A DNA stretch of 64,000 bases from Theropithecus gelada (lineage: Eukaryota > Chordata > Mammalia > Primates > Cercopithecidae). The DNA is taken from the NCBI RefSeq assembly GCF_003255815.1, contig NC_037668.1:69249445-69313444 (forward strand), read 5' to 3'. Below the pieces are notes generated by a model. That model was not told where the DNA came from. It did no database searches and saw only the letters and a program-made list of their open reading frames with translations. A program made the position numbers and the translations under genes. Below are positions 60,001 through 64,000 of the stretch, piece by piece (the stretch's first letter is position 1; each line of letters starts with the position of its first letter).

Positions 60001-60205
60001 GAACACTTGGACACAGGAAGGGGAACATCACACACTGGGGTCTGTTGTAGGGTGGGGGAGGGGGGAGGGATAGCATTAGGAGATACACCTAATGTAAATG
60101 ATGAGTTAATAAGTGCAGCACACCAACATGGCACATGTATACATATGTAACAAACCTGCATGTGGTACACATGTACCCTAGAACATAAAGTATAATAAAA
60201 ATAAA
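54057..60205 (+). mobile_element. Nearly full-length, inactive L1 (primate L1PA type)
   Basis: Plus-strand L1 with the 5' UTR opening (CAAGATGGCCAAATAGGAAC), a complete-looking 5' UTR, ORF1 region about 55075-55880 and ORF2 about 56170-59990, ending in TATAATAAAAATAAAAAAAG. A 9-base direct repeat AAAAGTTAC stands at 54048-54056 and 60206-60214. ORF1 is frameshifted. ORF2 is split into at least eight frames by stops and shifts: endonuclease pieces 56343-56972, reverse transcriptase 57234-58397 with the FADD motif, and C-terminal pieces to 59993. It encodes no working protein. Oriented opposite to HIVEP3. Confidence 0.96.
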
Positions 60206-60214
60206 AAAAGTTAC

Positions 60215-60758
60215 TTGAAAAATTTTAAACCACTGCAGAATTGTACCATCCTTGGTTCTTTTCCCTGAATCTCCCTGTCCCCACATGCCCCTCCCCAGGG
60301 AAGCTACAGTTAATTTAATATGTTCTTCCCAACATCCTAATGTATTTATATTGATCTGCGACTTGCTTTTTTTAAAATCTATGTATGAATATCTAGGTTC
60401 ACCTCTTTCTTTTGGGAGGCAGCAGCACTGTATTCCATTTTGAGCGGTACTCAAACTCAGCCAGTCCCTTACTGATAGATATGAAGGTTGTTTCCAGCTC
60501 TTTCTATTCCAATAAATACTACATCGAATATCTTCTGCATACTTGTATGAGTATATCACAGGCTAACCTCCTAGAAGGTAGAATACTTGATCAAAGGGAA
60601 TACACCTTGAAGCTTTTCATGGGGACTGGCAAATAGCTCTTCAAAAAGTAGAAATTTACACTTCCGCCAATGGTGAGTGAGCACTATTTCCCTAACCTCC
60701 TGCCTCCTGGAGTATAAACTATCTCTTTAACATTCACTAATAAGAAAGGCAAAATGGT
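60215..60758 (-). repeat. Old L1M (L1ME-like) fragment
   Basis: GGAAGCTACAGTTAATTTAA, CAGCACTGTATTCCATTTTG, AAGGTTGTTTCCAGCTCTTTC and AAATTTACACTTCCGCC follow an L1M 3' region in reverse. Continues after the LTR and Alu. Confidence 0.8.
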
Positions 60759-61241
60759 TGTATTTGGTTCCCATTGCTGCTGTAACAATTTACTACAAAT
60801 TTAGTGGCTTAATGCAAAATTTATTACCTTACAGTTTGAGTGGTCAGAGGTCTGAAATAGGTCTCACTGGGCTAAAAGCAAGGTGTCAGCAGGGCCACTT
60901 TTCTCTTGGGGGCCCTAGAGAAGAATCCCTTTCCTTGTCTTTCCCAACTTCTAGAGGGTGCCTGAATTCCTTGGCTCATGGAAGGCTCCCCTTTCACCTG
61001 CAAAACTGGTAAAAGCTGGCCACATCTTTCTCATAACAAATCAGTCTAATACTGACTCCTGTCTCCCTCTCTCTCCTAAGGACTCTTGTGATTACATTGG
61101 GTCCACCTGGATAATCTCTCCACCTCAAGATCCTTATTTAAATCACATCTACAAATTATCTTTTGCCATAATGGGCAACATATTCAGTTTCCAGGGCTTA
61201 GAATGTGGATAGTTTGGGGATCCATTATTCTGCCTACCACA
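60759..61241 (+). mobile_element. Solo LTR, MLT2/ERVL-like
   Basis: Opens TGTATTTGGTTCCCATTGCTG, holds GTCTCACTGGGCTAAAAGC, CCTTGGCTCATGGAAGGC and CTTGTGATTACATTGGGTCC, and closes ATTATTCTGCCTACCACA. No internal retroviral sequence. The family name is my recollection of the consensus. Confidence 0.75.
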
Positions 61242-61264
61242 AAGATATCTTAAGTTTCAGTTAT

Positions 61265-61564
61265 AATTATTCTATTTTTTTCTGAAATGGAGTCTCGCTC
61301 TGTCGCCCAGGATGGAGTGCAGTGGCTTAATCTCAGCTCACTCCAACCTCTGCCTCCCGGGTTCAAGCAATTCTCCTGCCTCAGCCTCCTGAGTAGCTGG
61401 GATTACAGGCATGTGCCACCACACCCAGATAATTTTTTGTATTTTTAGTAGAGATGGGGTTTCACCATGGTGGCCAGGATGGTCTTGAACTCCTGACTTC
61501 AAGTGATCCCCCACCTCAGCCTCTCGAAGTGCTGGGATTACAGGTGTGAGCCACCGCGCCTGAC
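61265..61564 (-). mobile_element. Alu (S-like)
   Basis: Reverse-complement Alu with GAGTCTCGCTCTGTCGCCCAGG at the head and GTGAGCCACCGCGCCTGAC at the 5' end of the element. Confidence 0.95.
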
Positions 61565-61965
61565 TGATATCTTATGTTTTTAAATCTGTTTCTTGATCTC
61601 TAGAGAGGCTTAGCATTTTTGCATAAGCGTATTTACCAGTTATTTCATTTGGGAGATTATTTTTCTGGTTTACATAAACTCTTTTGATATTGAAGCTATT
61701 GACCCTTTACATATAGGTTGCAGATATCTTCTCTTTATCATTAGTCTTAGCTGTACAGAAAATTTTTTTGTTTCCATGTGGTTAAATATACCATTAATTT
61801 TTCCCTTTATGACTTTCAGGTTTCACTTCCAATATTATTTTTTAGAATGTCACCCAAATTTTCTTCTAGTTCCATTATGATTTATTTTTTCCCTCCTTTC
61901 CTTGTTTCCTTCCTTTTCCATTGTCATCTTGGCTCCATGTGGCACTTATTTGGGTGTAAGGAGTG
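61565..61965 (-). repeat. Old L1M fragment, continuation
   Basis: TTGACCCTTTACATATAGGTTGC and TCCATGTGGTTAAATATACC with TTTCCCTTTATGACTTTCAGG continue an L1M in reverse beyond the Alu. Confidence 0.75.
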
Positions 61966-62019
61966 AGTAAAGATAAAGCTTAAGTGTTTTTTCTCTCTAG
62001 CTAGCCAGTTGTCCCAACC

Positions 62020-62480
62020 GCATTATTGAATAGTCCACCTCCCCACCTCTGAAATGTCTGTGGTGTCTGCTAAAAGCACAGGTTCTAGCCCCATTCCAAA
62101 TCCACTGAAATAGAATTTGTTGGACGGCCGGGCGCAGTGGCTCAAGCCTGTAATCCCAGCACTTTGGGAGGCCGAGACGGGCGGATCACGAGGTCAGGAG
62201 ATCGAGACCATCCTGGCTAACACAGTGAAACCCCGTCTCTACTAAAAAATACAAAAAACTAGCCGGGCGAGGTGGCGGGCGCCTGTAGTCCCAGCTACTC
62301 AGGAGGCTGAGGCAGGAGAATGGCGTAAATCCGGGAGGGGGAGCTTGCAGTGACCCGAGATCCGGCCACTGCACTCCAGCCTGGGCGACAGAGCGAGACT
62401 CCGCCTCAAAAAAAAAAAAAAAAAGAATTTGTTGGAAAGGGGACCCAGAATCTATATTTTTGCTAATTTCCTATGTGAAT
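62020..62480 (+). repeat. MER5-like DNA transposon fragment split by the AluY
   Basis: CAGGTTCTAGCCCCATTCCAAAT and CACTGAAATAGAATTTG before the Alu, then GGACCCAGAATCTATATTTTTGC after it, resemble the MER5A centre. Diverged and tentative. Confidence 0.45.
62126..62423 (+). mobile_element. AluY, Old World monkey-type, with 13-base target duplication
   Basis: Intact young-looking Alu (GGCCGGGCGCAGTGGCTCAAG to a pure A-tail). Features I associate with cercopithecid AluY are GGCTCAAGCCTG, AAAACTAGCCGGGCGAGGTGG, GAATGGCGTAAA and GAGATCCGGCCACTGCAC. AGAATTTGTTGGA flanks it at 62112-62124 and 62424-62436. It is the youngest-looking insertion in the window. Confidence 0.93.
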
Positions 62481-62549
62481 ATTATATATCCGGCATATAC
62501 TTTTCTACTGGCATTTGGGGAAGCTGATGAAATTCCTCTAACTGCCTCC

Positions 62550-62825
62550 TAATCACCCTCCTTCCAGGTTTCTAGCCTTCTCCCAGACCACCATTCATTG
62601 TGGAAAGAGAAATCTCTTTAGTTGCCAACCTCGCCAGGCCTTTCCCCTCGTCAAGAATTCTCAATGGCTCCCCAGGGCAGAGAGATTCAGTCATTGGCGT
62701 TTCAGTTCTGTCAAAATTGGGCCCACCCAGTCTTCCTGGCCTCCTCTCTCTCCATCCTGCTCTTACACTTTGAACTCTCTGCCTTTACACATTGTTGTTC
62801 CTGGTGGGACATGCCAAGAAAGGAG
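62550..62825 (+). repeat. L2 3'-region fragment
   Basis: CAATGGCTCCCCAGGGCAGAGA, GGCCTCCTCTCTCTCCATCC and CACTTTGAACTCTCTGCC follow the L2 3' region. Confidence 0.75.
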
Positions 62826-62936
62826 TCTGGAGACATTCCACAGAGGAGTCAGGGAACCCTTCTTTGAGCTGGGTTTTGAACTATGGGAAAATGTTGATGG
62901 TGAGATTTGCAAGAAAGAGACTCTAGGTGGGAGGTC

Positions 62937-63363
62937 TGTGATGGTTAATATTGAATGTCAACTTGATTGGATTGAAGGATGCTGAGGGTGTTGCCAAAGG
63001 AGATTAACATTTGAGTCAGTGGACTGGGAAAGGCAGACCCACCCTCAAACTGGGTGGGCACCATCTAATCAGCTGCCAGTGTGTCCAGGATAAAAGCAGG
63101 TAGAAGAATGTGAAAAGGCTAGACTGGCTTAGCCTCCCGGCCTACATCTTTCTCCTATGCTGCATACTTCCTGCCCTCACACATCGGACTCCAAGTTCTC
63201 CAGCTTTGGGACTCAGACTGGCTTCCCTGCTTCTCAGCTTGCAGACGGCCTATTGTGGGGCCTCACCTTGTGATCGTGTGAGTCAATACTCCTTAATAAA
63301 CGCCCCTTTATATATACATCTATCCTAGTAGTTCCGCCCCTCTTGAGAACCCTGACTAATACA
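62937..63363 (+). mobile_element. Solo LTR of an old endogenous retroviral type, family not assigned
   Basis: Opens TGTGATGGTTAATATTGAATG, contains GATTAACATTTGAGTCAGTGG, CCAGCTTTGGGACTCAGACTGG and a CTTAATAAACGCCCC polyA-type region, and closes CCCTGACTAATACA. AGGTC before and AGGTT after may be an imperfect short target duplication. No internal genes. Confidence 0.7.
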
Positions 63364-64000
63364 AGGTTCAACATATGCAAAGCACAGGAGGCTGGAACGT
63401 GGCCACAGGAAATGTTGTTTCAGGGCTACAGGCAGCGGCCCCACGATATGCTGGGATGGCTTCTGGACACTGGGAGGTGTTTCCACACGTCCCCTCCTAG
63501 GCCCCAGAATGACGAGATAAAGTCGCAAACTGTGAAGATTCAGTTATGTCAAGCAGACCTTCTAACAGAGCTATAGTCAGTGACTGCCCTCTGAAAGCAG
63601 GTGGAAGGCACAACTGGGTCCCCACGGGGCGGGCAAGGACGTGCTGCTGCTGCTGTTGGGCTGGACCGTGCTTCCAGGGTGACCAGCCCCTCACACCCTC
63701 TGACCTGGATTCATTCATGGAAACCCAGCACAACCTAGAGTCCATGGATAGCCTGTGTTGGAAGGAGATTTTCTGCTAATCCAATAGGTCAAGCAGCACT
63801 GCTCCCCCAAGAAGCCTGGATTGTCTGCCTTGAGCCAGGCCTGTGGCTTAACCAGTTCATCAGTGTCTTCCAGGTGAACCTGCCTCCCGCTAGCCTGGGC
63901 AGGAACTGGGCTTCATTCAGATTTGCATTTCCAGTGCCTGATACAGAACTCAGCTCTCAGTAAAATACTAAAAATATTTAAAAACACTTAACTGACCACC
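63364..64000. other. Intronic sequence without a recognised gene
   Basis: A short GCTGCTGCTGCTG run (63642-63656) lies here. Nothing else was recognised. Confidence 0.5.

Larger units (their letters stand above)
45700..64000 (-). other. HIVEP3: HIVEP3 intron upstream of exon 4 (partial)
   Basis: Sequence upstream of the first coding exon. Human HIVEP3 has non-coding 5' exons separated by very long introns, so this stretch is expected to be intronic. I saw no CpG-island promoter or convincing untranslated exon here. The boundary at 45.7 kb follows the probable acceptor. Confidence 0.8.

Noticed and set aside
1..64000. A previously undescribed multi-gene system
   Set aside because: The window is one intron-rich vertebrate gene plus transposon fossils. 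I see no gene cluster, operon or conserved unknown frame that would support such a claim.

Overview
The window is primate genomic DNA, most likely from an Old World monkey. Its only recognisable protein-coding gene is HIVEP3 (Schnurri-3/KRC, a large zinc-finger transcription factor), which lies on the minus strand. The primate call rests on several Alu elements, two L1PA-type LINEs and THE1/MST LTRs. The Old World monkey call rests on the AluY at 62126, whose base pattern I recognise as typical of cercopithecid AluY subfamilies and which has a perfect 13-base target-site duplication. The exact species cannot be told from the sequence.

Layout, in the direction of HIVEP3 transcription (from high to low coordinates). 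64000 to about 45.7 kb is the end of the intron before the main coding exon. It holds a nearly full-length, dead L1 (54057-60205) and nested older repeats. 45672-40612 is the giant first coding exon (exon 4 in human numbering, 1687 codons), carrying the start codon, the N-terminal zinc-finger pair and the central CCHC finger. 40611-36536 is the next intron. 36535-36390 is a 146-nt coding exon (exon 5). 36389-1 is the beginning of a long intron. The exon for the second (C-terminal) finger pair was not found, so the gene continues beyond position 1.

The long intron holds a second nearly full-length L1 (10430-16240, minus strand) with an Alu downstream, the pair bounded by one shared target-site duplication. 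It also holds a large CCA/ATC microsatellite with a 397-base assembly gap (5837-7409), a TTTC tract, AC/AG repeats, HAL1-like and L2/MIR fossils, and solo MST and THE1 LTRs.

The most unusual feature is an exact 132-base inverted copy of part of HIVEP3 exon 4 (44007-44138) sitting at 6987-7118 inside the CCA microsatellite, directly after a single N. It is either an assembly error, which I think more likely, or a very recent templated insertion. I found no tRNA, rRNA, CRISPR array, operon or intact mobile-element gene, and no new multi-gene system. Most long open frames are microsatellite translations, L1 fragments or antisense shadows of the GC-rich exon.
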